Shown here one piece after another: positions 25,737-33,698 of a DNA stretch of 54,765 nt (within the stretch, counting starts at the first letter, position 1; the number at the start of each line of letters is the position of its first letter). This DNA is from an uncultured Muribaculaceae bacterium. GTDB lineage: Bacteria > Bacteroidota > Bacteroidia > Bacteroidales > Muribaculaceae. The stretch is taken from positions 1 through 54,765 of the forward strand of contig CALUMZ010000010.1 of the NCBI GenBank assembly GCA_944321865.1, given 5' to 3'. The position numbers and the translations under genes were made by a program. Under the pieces are notes generated by a model that saw only the letters and a program-made list of their open reading frames with translations, was not told the origin of the DNA and did no database searches.

Positions 25737-26297
25737 TTATACCGTCAGGATTTCTTTTTCCTTTAAGGCAAATGCCTCATCGATTTTCTTCATGTAACGG
25801 TCGTGCAGCTTCTGCAACTTGTCTTCGGCATCCTTTTCCACATCTTCCGACATGCCGTCCTTTATGGCCTTCTTAAGCCCGTCGATGGCTTCGCGGCGCG
25901 CATTGCGCACCGATATTTTGGCTTGCTCGGCCTCGTTCTTCGACTGCTTCACGAGGGCTTTGCGGCGTTCCTCGGTGAGAGGCGGAATGGAAATGCGTAT
26001 TATTTCACCGTTGTTCTCGGGTGTAATGCCAAGGTCGGAATCGATTATGGCCTTTTCAATCACGCGGAACATCGACTTTTCCCACGGTGTGATGGTGATG
26101 GTGCGAGCATCGGGCACGGCAACATTGGCAACGTTGCTAATGGGAGCCTGACTGCCATAATAGTCAACACGTATGCCGTCAAGGATTTTAGGATTTGCCT
26201 TGCCGGCGCGTATGCGCGCGAGCGTCTCTTCGAGATAGGCAACGGCAAGTTCCATCTTCTCTTCGGCGGGATTGAGATAATGATTAACGTCGTTCAT
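25737..26297 (-). CDS. frr: Ribosome recycling factor
   Basis: A 186-residue factor that splits post-termination ribosomes with EF-G. Family motifs: [19 protein letters not shown], the [15 protein letters not shown] segment and [33 protein letters not shown]. The length is typical (185). It lies 49 bp downstream of pyrH on the same strand, the classical pyrH-frr order. Confidence 0.97.
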   Translation of the reverse strand: MNDVNHYLNPAEEKMELAVAYLEETLARIRAGKANPKILDGIRVDYYGSQAPISNVANVAVPDARTITITPWEKSMFRVIEKAIIDSDLGITPENNGEIIRISIPPLTEERRKALVKQSKNEAEQAKISVRNARREAIDGLKKAIKDGMSEDVEKDAEDKLQKLHDRYMKKIDEAFALKEKEILTV

Positions 26298-26346
26298 AAT
26301 AACTAATGTCTATATTTTATTTTGTAATTATATTTTAATTCACCAT

Positions 26347-27057
26347 TCAATACACCAGCGTACCGATGGGCTGTCCGTCGAGCACCTTGGCAAGGTTGCC
26401 CACCGTGTCCATGTCGAAAACAATGATAGGCAAGCGGTTCTCCTTGCACAGCGTGGTAGCCGTCAAGTCCATAACCTTCAAGCCGCGAGTGTATATTTCG
26501 TCATAACTTATTTCATTGAACTTAGTAGCCTTGGGATCCTTTTCGGGATCGGCGGTGTAGATGCCATCGACCCTCGTACCCTTGAGCATCACATCGGCCT
26601 CAACCTCTATGCCGCGCAATGCCGAACCTGTGTCGGTAGTGAAGAACGGATTGCCCGTGCCGCCTGCTATGATTGCCACCTTGCCCGATTTCATGGCGTC
26701 GATGGCGCGCCACTTGCTGTAATGCTCGCCGATGGGGAACATGTTGACAGCCGTGAACACTTGCGCCGGCTGGCCCACTGTTTCCAGAGCCGAACTGAGT
26801 GCAAGCGAGTTGATGACCGTGGCAAGCATACCCATCTGGTCGCCTTTCACGCGGTCGACCCCGCGCGCTGCGCCGGCAAGCCCGCGGAAGATGTTGCCCC
26901 CGCCGATGACGATGGCAATCTCCACACCCGATGCTGCAGCATCCTTGATTTGACGGGCATAGTCTCCCACACGTTGCGGGTCGATTCCGTAACCTTGCTT
27001 CCCCATGAGCGACTCGCCGCTCAGCTTCAGCAATATTCTTTTGTACTTGGTTCTCAT
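26347..27057 (-). CDS. pyrH: UMP kinase
   Basis: A 236-residue bacterial UMP kinase of the amino-acid-kinase fold, making UDP from UMP. Motifs: KRILLKLSGESLMG, VIGGGNIFRG, the GVDRVKGDQMGMLATVINSLAL segment and GGTGNPFFTTDTGSALRGIE. I used the ATG at 27055-27057 because the promoter -7 box lies at 27093-27100; the longer frame would add 18 residues and put its start only some 20 bp past the predicted -7 box. Confidence 0.96.
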   Translation of the reverse strand: MRTKYKRILLKLSGESLMGKQGYGIDPQRVGDYARQIKDAAASGVEIAIVIGGGNIFRGLAGAARGVDRVKGDQMGMLATVINSLALSSALETVGQPAQVFTAVNMFPIGEHYSKWRAIDAMKSGKVAIIAGGTGNPFFTTDTGSALRGIEVEADVMLKGTRVDGIYTADPEKDPKATKFNEISYDEIYTRGLKVMDLTATTLCKENRLPIIVFDMDTVGNLAKVLDGQPIGTLVY

Positions 27058-27092
27058 GACATGATACGTTTTTTTCGTGTAAATGATTTCCA

Positions 27093-27123
27093 CAAATTTA
27101 GCACATTGCACGAACAGTGCAAA
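27093..27123 (-). promoter_or_regulatory. Promoter of pyrH-frr
   Basis: On the minus strand TTTG (27123-27120), 19 bp, TAAATTTG (27100-27093). A perfect inverted repeat TTGCAC-5-GTGCAA (27106-27122) fills the spacer and touches the -33 box; it could be an operator. Confidence 0.75.
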
Positions 27124-27171
27124 ATTTAACGGCTGTTTTACACGTCAATTTGTCAAACTGCATTCATATAA

Positions 27172-27203
27172 TTTGCCGAAAATGAAAAGTGTAGCTATTT
27201 TTG
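27172..27203 (+). promoter_or_regulatory. Promoter of aroQ
   Basis: TTTG (27172-27175), 20 bp, TATTTTTG (27196-27203), a full match. Transcription should start near 27209, after a possible ATG at 27205, which supports ATG 27229 as the aroQ start. Confidence 0.8.
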
Positions 27204-27228
27204 CATGACAATCAATATCTCCCGACAC

Positions 27229-27675
27229 ATGAAAATAACAATTATCAACGGGCCCAATCTCAACCTGCTCGGCGTGAGGGAGCCGGGCATATACGGCAAC
27301 CGCCGGTTTGAAGATTATCTTGAATCGCTGCGCCGCCAATATAAAGGCGTGGCCGAAATAGAATATTTCCAAAGCAACGTAGAGGGGCTGCTCATCGACG
27401 AGCTGCACCGCACAGGCTTTGAGTGCAACGGCATAGTGCTCAACGCCGGAGCCTACACCCACACTTCGCTTGCCATAGCCGATGCAATAAGTGCCATACC
27501 GGCACCGGTGGTTGAAGTGCACATTTCAAATGTCCACCGCCGCGAACCGGTGCGACACCACAGCATGATTTCGGCCGCTTGCGCCGGGGTGATAGCCGGT
27601 TTCGGGCTCGACAGCTACCGACTTGCCATCGAAGCCCTGCTGGCCATGCCACTCACTGCCGACTGCAAAAAATAG
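27229..27675 (+). CDS. aroQ: Type II 3-dehydroquinate dehydratase
   Basis: A 148-residue enzyme of the shikimate pathway (3-dehydroquinate to 3-dehydroshikimate). Family motifs: IINGPNLNLLGVREPGIYG with the catalytic Tyr, LNAGAYTHTSLAIADAI, and VEVHISNVHRREPVRHHSMISAACAGVIAGFG with the catalytic His. The start is set by the promoter and by the conserved N-terminus. Confidence 0.96.
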   Translation: MKITIINGPNLNLLGVREPGIYGNRRFEDYLESLRRQYKGVAEIEYFQSNVEGLLIDELHRTGFECNGIVLNAGAYTHTSLAIADAISAIPAPVVEVHISNVHRREPVRHHSMISAACAGVIAGFGLDSYRLAIEALLAMPLTADCKK

Positions 27676-27687
27676 AATCGAGCCCTA

Positions 27688-27727
27688 TTGCCAAGCGGTG
27701 GAAAATGCCACGGCAAGACAATTTTTT
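27688..27727 (+). terminator. Probable aroQ terminator
   Basis: TTGCC..GGTGG pairs with GCCAC..GGCAA around a short loop with a 4-nt bulge, followed by CAATTTTTTG. It ends just before the pyk promoter. Confidence 0.45.
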
Positions 27728-27748
27728 GTCGCACTTGCCATGCTGATT

Positions 27749-27780
27749 ATTGCCGATAAGTCCGAAAAATACTACCTTTG
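27749..27780 (+). promoter_or_regulatory. Promoter of pyk
   Basis: ATTG (27749-27752), 20 bp, TACCTTTG (27773-27780). The -7 box is perfect and the -33 box has three of four bases. It gives a leader of about 55 nt and rules out a start near 27750. Confidence 0.65.
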
Positions 27781-27842
27781 CAACGAATTTGCACGGAATA
27801 TCGTCAATAAGACGATTGTGTTTTAGGTTTGTACAAAAATAT

Positions 27843-29321
27843 ATGAAAAAATTCACAAAAATCGTAGCCACAATCTCGGACAAGCGTTGCGACAAGGATT
27901 TCATTCAACGCCTCTTCGACAACGGGCTCAATGTGGTGCGCATGAACTCGGCACACCTCAGTCGCGAAGGTTTTGAGAAAATCATAGGCAACGTGCGCGC
28001 CGTTTCCGACCGGATAGGAATACTGATGGACACCAAGGGCCCGGAAGTGCGCACGACCACCAACGAAGGCGATGCCAACATCGACATAAATGAAGGCGAC
28101 CACATCAATGTCGTGGGCCGCCCCGACGGGATAACAACCCGCGACACCATTTGCCTCTCTTACCCACACATCGCCGACGACGTGAGGCCGGGAGCACACC
28201 TGCTCATCGACGACGGAGAGCTCGATTTCATCATCGACAGCATCGACCGCGAGTGTGGCATACTGCACTGCACGGCACAAAACAACGGCTCGCTCGGTTC
28301 GCGCAAAAGCGTCAACATTCCGGGAGTGAGCATCAACCTGCCGTCGCTCACGCAGCGCGACATTGTGAACATACACACGGCCATCGACCTTGACATCGAC
28401 TTTATTGCACACTCGTTTGTACGCACCAAGCAAGATGTGCTCGACATTCAGGCAATACTCGACTCGCGCGGCAGCCACATCAAGATTATCGCGAAAATCG
28501 AAAACCAAGAGGGCATAGACAATTTCGACGAAATACTCGAAGCAGCCTACGGAGTGATGATTGCCCGCGGCGACCTTGGCATAGAAGTGCCTGCCGAGTC
28601 GATACCGAGCATACAGAACGAACTCATCAACAAGTGCATCGCGGCACACAAGCCGGTAATCGTGGCCACACAGATGCTGCACTCGATGATAACCAGCCCG
28701 CGCCCGACGCGCGCCGAAGTGTCGGACATAGCCAACGCCGTATACCAACGCACCGACGCACTGATGCTGAGTGGGGAAACCGCATACGGCAAATACCCTG
28801 TGGAGGCCATCGCCACAATGTCGCGCGTGGCAATGGAGGCCGAAAAATCGTTGCGCAAGATGCCGCACAACGACAGGCACCACCCCATGCTTGAAAACGA
28901 CGTTACGTCGTTCCTCACCCACCAAGCCGTTGACTCGGCCGACGTGCTCGACACACGTGCCATCATCACCGACAGCTATACAGGCCGCACAGCCCGTTAT
29001 ATAGCCTCATTCCGCGGCAAGAACCCCACGCTGGCACTCTGCTACTACCAGCACGTGATAAGGCTCTTAGCGTTGAGTTATGGCGTTTTCCCGGTATACC
29101 TGAAACGCTCGGAGACATCGCGTGAATATCTGTACACGGGACTCAAGCAACTCATCAACCTCGGGCTGCTCGAAAACGACTATCTTATTGCATACATAGG
29201 CGGTGCCTACGGTGAGGGCCGTGGAACATCGTTCCTTGAAATAAACCGTGTGGGCGACATCCTTGCCAACTATGACGTCTACCTGCTGCCAAATCTCGAA
29301 TCGACCCGGCAATGCAAATAG
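27843..29321 (+). CDS. pyk: Pyruvate kinase
   Basis: A 492-residue glycolytic enzyme making pyruvate and ATP from phosphoenolpyruvate and ADP. Substrate and metal motifs: VVRMNSAHLSREGF, ILMDTKGPEVRT, the signature IIAKIENQEGIDNFDEILEAAYGVMIARGDLGIEVP, and VATQMLHSMITSPRPTRAEVSDIANAVYQRTDALMLSGETAYGKYPVEA. A C-terminal allosteric domain follows (about 355-490). The start (MKKFTKIVATIS) follows the promoter. The last 10 bases overlap the O-methyltransferase gene. Confidence 0.96.
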   Translation: MKKFTKIVATISDKRCDKDFIQRLFDNGLNVVRMNSAHLSREGFEKIIGNVRAVSDRIGILMDTKGPEVRTTTNEGDANIDINEGDHINVVGRPDGITTRDTICLSYPHIADDVRPGAHLLIDDGELDFIIDSIDRECGILHCTAQNNGSLGSRKSVNIPGVSINLPSLTQRDIVNIHTAIDLDIDFIAHSFVRTKQDVLDIQAILDSRGSHIKIIAKIENQEGIDNFDEILEAAYGVMIARGDLGIEVPAESIPSIQNELINKCIAAHKPVIVATQMLHSMITSPRPTRAEVSDIANAVYQRTDALMLSGETAYGKYPVEAIATMSRVAMEAEKSLRKMPHNDRHHPMLENDVTSFLTHQAVDSADVLDTRAIITDSYTGRTARYIASFRGKNPTLALCYYQHVIRLLALSYGVFPVYLKRSETSREYLYTGLKQLINLGLLENDYLIAYIGGAYGEGRGTSFLEINRVGDILANYDVYLLPNLESTRQCK

Positions 29322-29956
29322 AAGACTTGGACGACTACATTCTGTCGCACATCGACCCCGAAGGTGAGTCGCTTGCCCGGCTCGACCGCGACACGCACCT
29401 GTTCCACCTGCGCCCGCGCATGTGTTCGGGACATCTGCAAGGGCGCCTGCTGAAGATGCTTGTGCGCATGATTGCCCCCAAGCGCATCCTCGAACTCGGC
29501 ACTTTCACCGGCTACTCGGCTCTGTGCCTTGCCGAAGGGTTGCCCGAAGATGGCGAACTGCATACCATAGAAATCGACGACGAACTCGAAGACTTCATTC
29601 GCACGCACCTGTCGCAATCGCCCGTGGGCAACCGTGTACACCTGCACATAGGCGATGCCCGCGAGGTGTTGAAGCGCCTTGACCCGGACCACCGGTTTGA
29701 CCTCGTCTTCATCGATGCCAACAAGCGGCAATACAGCGAATACTACGACCTTGTTTTCGACCGCGTCAGCCCCGGCGGATTCATCATTGCCGACAACACC
29801 CTGTGGGACGGCAAAGTGGTGGAACCCGGCAAAAAAATCGATGCCCAGACGCAAGGCATACTCGACTTCAACGACAAGATAGCCAGCGACACACGCGTGG
29901 AAAAAGTAATCCTCCCCCTGCGCGACGGCTTGACCATAATCTACAAGAAGCCATAA
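29312..29956 (+). CDS. SAM-dependent O-methyltransferase (methyltransf_3 type)
   Basis: A 214-residue class I methyltransferase. The SAM-binding motif is RILELGTFTGYSALCLAEGLP; acidic motif II is HTIEIDDELEDF. The metal-binding stretch FDLVFIDANKRQYSEYYD and IADNTLWDGKV match caffeoyl-CoA/catechol O-methyltransferase relatives, found widely in bacteria with unknown substrates. It overlaps pyk by 10 bp, so it is co-transcribed. The natural substrate cannot be told. Confidence 0.88.
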   Translation: MQIEDLDDYILSHIDPEGESLARLDRDTHLFHLRPRMCSGHLQGRLLKMLVRMIAPKRILELGTFTGYSALCLAEGLPEDGELHTIEIDDELEDFIRTHLSQSPVGNRVHLHIGDAREVLKRLDPDHRFDLVFIDANKRQYSEYYDLVFDRVSPGGFIIADNTLWDGKVVEPGKKIDAQTQGILDFNDKIASDTRVEKVILPLRDGLTIIYKKP

Positions 29957-29974
29957 TCCCCCACAATATAGCAG

Positions 29975-30151
29975 TAGAGGGTGTATCAAAATTATCATTT
30001 CAATGTGGCAGTAGAGACGCAAAATTTTGCGTCTCTACAATCTGGTTGGATAAATTATTGATATTGAATGTTTTATATGTTGTTGCGAACATCGAGACGC
30101 GGCACGCCACGTCTCTACTCATGGCAAAATCGCATTTTGATACACCCTCTA
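29975..30151 (+). repeat. 177-bp MITE-like element, full copy E
   Basis: TIRs and both hairpins are perfect (first palindrome 30011-30038). It differs from copy A (23275-23451) at only about four positions, all in the linker, so the two copies are recent. It is followed by the ACAACCGG extension and lies between convergent genes. Confidence 0.92.
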
Positions 30152-30182
30152 CAACCGGGTCTTATCCAACCATTTACAACAC

Positions 30183-30229
30183 AACAAACCGGGGACGGCA
30201 ATCACGTGCGATGCCGTCCCCGGTTTGTT
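30183..30229. terminator. Bidirectional terminator with an 18-bp perfect stem
   Basis: Arms at 30183-30200 (AACAAACCGGGGACGGCA) and 30212-30229 are perfect complements around an 11-nt loop. On the plus strand it is followed by CTTTTAT. It separates the O-methyltransferase gene from the convergent C10 protease gene. Confidence 0.8.
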
Positions 30230-30241
30230 CTTTTATCAAAA

Positions 30242-33200
30242 TTACTTCTTGATAATCTTCTGCATGGTGGCGGAGCCGTCGGTGGTGACGATGCGCACTA
30301 TGTAGGTGCCTGCGGGCAATCCCGCCATGTCGATTGCCGCAACGGTGTCGCCACCTGTTGCAACATCGAGCACTTGCGAGCCGGTCAGCCCGAGCACCTG
30401 CACACGGTCGATGCCGCGGCCGTCGACCACGTTAAGCACGTTGCCAACAGGGTTGGGATAAAGGCGTGTGCCGCCGGTGGCAAGATTATCGGCAATGCCA
30501 AGTGTTTCGTAGACATATTCAATGCCCGAAGGCAACACTGCGCCACCGAGACCCACGAAACCAATATACAAGTAATAAGTCTCACCACGAACGCAATCAT
30601 CGAACGAGCCGGTCAGTTCTACCCGCTTGCTTTCGCCGGCAGGAATTTCAACCGTCTGCTCGCCAATGGTTGCAACGATCTCCGAATCGGTGTTGAATAT
30701 TGTAATATTCAAGCTGCCATAATAATCAAACCACGGAGAGGTGTTCTGCAATGTCGCAGCCACGGTGAGGTTGTCGGGATTGGCATTGACAATCTGCAAT
30801 ACGTCCTCTATTGCCACAAAAGCCCCGTCTAAAACATAGTCGATTGTAGCCAGTTGCTTCTGGTTATAGTTGTCGGTGATGCGTATTGTATAGGACTTGT
30901 CGGGAAGCACCTCGTTCATTGCCCCGGTGAACGTAACAGTCTCCGATGTGGCACCGGCCTGCAACTGTACCCGTTGCGTGCCAAGGTCGGCACAAACCAT
31001 CTCATTCACGTCATACACTGCCACGCTCACCGTGCCGTCGTATGCGGCCGCCGATGCCGTGTTTTCAAGTTTCATTGAAACCGTCAGGTTGTCGGGGTCT
31101 TCGTTGGTTATTTCAGGCTCACCGGCAATCTCGATTTCAGCCACCTCCTGCGCTGCACCCGGGACGTATTCCAAGTCCATATAGGAGGTCAACGCTTGGG
31201 AATCGTCAAACAGACTAATGTTGTAAGTATCTCCTATTACTCCCTCGGTGAAAGAGCCCTTTAATGTCAAGTCGATCGTCTCTCCGGGGGCGATTTCCAC
31301 ATTTTGAATATCGAGGGCCTTTTGCACCACCATCAGGCCTTGTTCGGGGTATGGTTTCCAAATCAGTGCGCAGATGTTGCCGGTGTAGGTACTTGTCGAC
31401 GACGGGTTCTTCACCGTAGCCGTCAGGGTGAGGTTGGCCGGGTTGGAGTCGGTTATTTTCAAGCCTTCTGTGAGAGTCAAGTCGGGATTGTTAATGTTGA
31501 TGGGAATGCGTCCGCCCGAAAGTAAACCAAGGTTATTGTCTAAAATTACAATATCATAAACTTCTTCATCGGGATAGAAATCTGCAACGGTTTGCGATAT
31601 TTTCACTGTCTGAGTCTCCCCGGGTGCAATGGATACAGATGTTGCATATTGGGGAGTATATGCAATTTCAGTTGAATTATGTTCGCACAATACAAAGTAA
31701 ACCGAACTGTTGTAATATTCCGTGCCGTTGTTGGTGATTTGGGCATATATGAGGGCTTCCTCCCCGTTGGTGAAACTGTCGTTGACTACCACCGCTGCCC
31801 CACTGCACGTCATGTAGCTCAGTGCTGTTTCTTGGACGGTGATGGTGACATTGTCGCCGGCGACCACCACATCGGCATAGTTAGATGATATGGCAAGAGC
31901 CTTTATCGGGTATTGCTCACTCTCCTTGTCGGCCGCATAGAACGGGTAAGCCTTGTAATGCCCGTCGGCAATATCCTCGGGAATAGTCACTTTAACAGGA
32001 TAGAATTCGTAACCCGTTCCATAATCTATATTTGCTACTTCGGTGTAAAAACTTAACACCGTTTCTCCGTTATCATCCTCGAAGGCTATTCCGAAATATC
32101 CCCCGAACGAAGCCAACGGTTGATAATTAATTACTTTATTGATATAGAAATAAAACGAACTTCCTTTTACGGTTTCGGCAGATGTGGCACCATCGGAAAG
32201 CGTTAAACCACTCATTCTAAAGTCGGGAGTGACGGTCTCGTTGCCGGTCGGACGGTGCATGTTGAAGATGGCACCTTGTGAGTAGGCATATCCATCGACC
32301 GAGCCTCCAATGCCTTGACTGTCTCCGGGGTCGAGGGTGGCAATCAGGAAGTAGCCGTCGAGGTATGCGCCCCACCCCCAGTTGACGTGGAAATAGCCGT
32401 CGGTGTTATAGCCATCCAATACGAAAGCGTGTCCGCTGCTTGACGACGCACCGCTGTAATAAAGCGGACGCCCGGCATCGAGTTCGTCCTTCACCATCCC
32501 TATCCATTCATTCTGCGTATAGTAGTCGCGTTCGAGATATATGACATCTTTGGCATAGCCGAAGTAGTTGACGAAGGCAGCGGGTAGATCTTGTGAATAT
32601 GCTCCACTGCCATCGGGTTGATACATCATTTCTACTGCCACGCCACAATGCGCCATCAGCGTGGCCACAGCCTCGATTTGCTCGTCGGTCCACGAGCCGT
32701 CGTAATCGTTGGGCATCAAGTCCCAGCGGTAGGTGGTTTCGCCAAAATTTGCGCTGAGCGTCTGCCCGCAATATGGGTCGGTATAGGTGTGGCTGCCGGT
32801 GCCTTGCTCGGGCCACTCGTGATATTTCATCACCTGTGCCATTGCCGTTGCCACGCAGCCGGTGTAGCCGCGGTAGCCCTCATCGAGCCACGGGCACAGG
32901 TTGTTGTAAGGGTAATCTTGGTTCCAGTGCGTTTTTATCATCGGGTCGAGCGAAGTGTCGAACTTTGGCGTTTCGGCAACTGCCATTCCGTGTTCGGCCG
33001 CATATTCTATCATGCGGGCATATTCGCCTATCCACCACTTGAGGTTGTCGGGGGCTGTACCGTAGTCAAACTCCCCGCCGGTAGAATATCCAAGTACCGG
33101 GTTGCTCACAACGTCGTCGCCGGCCACCATCACGTAACCGGCATTGTCTCCACTGCTTACCACATACAGCAATCCGTTGTCATCACTGTCGGCAGGGCTT

Positions 33201-33391
33201 CCCTCAGGCTTGGCCGTGTATACCACCTTCATTTGTGCAGGTGATGCCGACATGGATTTTAGCTTTGTATCGGTTGTTGAAAATTGCCGGGCAATTTCCA
33301 AGGCTTGCTGTGGGCCTATCTGCTTTGCACTCGCAAATGGCACTGTCATTGCCATCACTATGACGGCAATGAATAAAAAATGCTTATTCAT
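30242..33391 (-). CDS. Secreted C10 (streptopain-like) cysteine protease, long form
   Basis: A 1049-residue paralogue of the protease at 20689. Signal peptide (1-22), Spi-type propeptide (about 24-110), C10 domain with Cys179 in GYTGCVATAMAQVMKYHEWP and His321 in SGHAFVLDGYNTDGYFHVNWGWG. Then come several beta-sandwich modules (about 395-970, some with repeated NPDNLTxxxxLxN patterns). The C-terminal sorting domain (TRLYPNPVGNVLNV ... QKIIKK) is almost identical to that of the first protease. It is about 200 residues longer because of extra sandwich modules. It is preceded by a textbook promoter. Confidence 0.92.
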   Translation of the reverse strand: MNKHFLFIAVIVMAMTVPFASAKQIGPQQALEIARQFSTTDTKLKSMSASPAQMKVVYTAKPEGSPADSDDNGLLYVVSSGDNAGYVMVAGDDVVSNPVLGYSTGGEFDYGTAPDNLKWWIGEYARMIEYAAEHGMAVAETPKFDTSLDPMIKTHWNQDYPYNNLCPWLDEGYRGYTGCVATAMAQVMKYHEWPEQGTGSHTYTDPYCGQTLSANFGETTYRWDLMPNDYDGSWTDEQIEAVATLMAHCGVAVEMMYQPDGSGAYSQDLPAAFVNYFGYAKDVIYLERDYYTQNEWIGMVKDELDAGRPLYYSGASSSSGHAFVLDGYNTDGYFHVNWGWGAYLDGYFLIATLDPGDSQGIGGSVDGYAYSQGAIFNMHRPTGNETVTPDFRMSGLTLSDGATSAETVKGSSFYFYINKVINYQPLASFGGYFGIAFEDDNGETVLSFYTEVANIDYGTGYEFYPVKVTIPEDIADGHYKAYPFYAADKESEQYPIKALAISSNYADVVVAGDNVTITVQETALSYMTCSGAAVVVNDSFTNGEEALIYAQITNNGTEYYNSSVYFVLCEHNSTEIAYTPQYATSVSIAPGETQTVKISQTVADFYPDEEVYDIVILDNNLGLLSGGRIPININNPDLTLTEGLKITDSNPANLTLTATVKNPSSTSTYTGNICALIWKPYPEQGLMVVQKALDIQNVEIAPGETIDLTLKGSFTEGVIGDTYNISLFDDSQALTSYMDLEYVPGAAQEVAEIEIAGEPEITNEDPDNLTVSMKLENTASAAAYDGTVSVAVYDVNEMVCADLGTQRVQLQAGATSETVTFTGAMNEVLPDKSYTIRITDNYNQKQLATIDYVLDGAFVAIEDVLQIVNANPDNLTVAATLQNTSPWFDYYGSLNITIFNTDSEIVATIGEQTVEIPAGESKRVELTGSFDDCVRGETYYLYIGFVGLGGAVLPSGIEYVYETLGIADNLATGGTRLYPNPVGNVLNVVDGRGIDRVQVLGLTGSQVLDVATGGDTVAAIDMAGLPAGTYIVRIVTTDGSATMQKIIKK

Positions 33392-33419
33392 AGTAAATTA
33401 TGTTATTGATATACATGCA

Positions 33420-33450
33420 CAAAATTATTAAATTTCCTCAAAAAAGCAAA
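33420..33450 (-). promoter_or_regulatory. Promoter of the long C10 protease
   Basis: On the minus strand TTTG (33450-33447), 19 bp, TAATTTTG (33427-33420), a full match, 29 bp before the ATG. Confidence 0.75.
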
Positions 33451-33524
33451 ACCTTGTGAAACAATTGTGCTTTTCTGAGCAAGGAGTGCTGCCAAATCGC
33501 GCTGTACGTGGGGCATTGCAGCCA

Positions 33525-33612
33525 TAGAGGGTGGCTACAAAATATAAACTTTTGATATTCAGTGTTATGTAGTCATGGGAATACCGTAGGAATGCGGCGT
33601 TGCCGTGTCTCG
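33525..33612 (+). repeat. Degenerate relic of the 177-bp family
   Basis: TAGAGGGTGGCTACAAAAT starts it. A worn linker (TTTTGATATTCAGTGTTATGT) and a hairpin remnant (GCGGCGTTGCCGTGTCTCG) follow; the right end is not recognisable. Divergence is far greater than in the full copies, so this is an old insertion. Confidence 0.45.
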
Positions 33613-33630
33613 TCGCATGTGATATAAACG

Positions 33631-33667
33631 AGCAATCCCCCGCCGTTTTGGGTGGCGGGGGATTGCT
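33631..33667. terminator. Terminator after the OB-fold lipoprotein gene
   Basis: AGCAATCCCCCGCC (33631-33644) pairs perfectly with 33654-33667 around a 9-nt loop. It lies 31 bp after the stop codon at 33699 on the minus strand. Confidence 0.7.
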
Positions 33668-33698
33668 TGCATAACTATTTCAATGAGAAACCCGGTTT

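Noticed and set aside
23275..30151. The repeat copies considered as a CRISPR array
   Set aside because: Copies are kilobases apart, 177 bp long, on both strands, with TIRs and no spacers of regular length.
30201..30211. CACGTG in the terminator loop as a second parS
   Set aside because: Only the central six bases match; the flanking GTTT/AAAC arms are absent.
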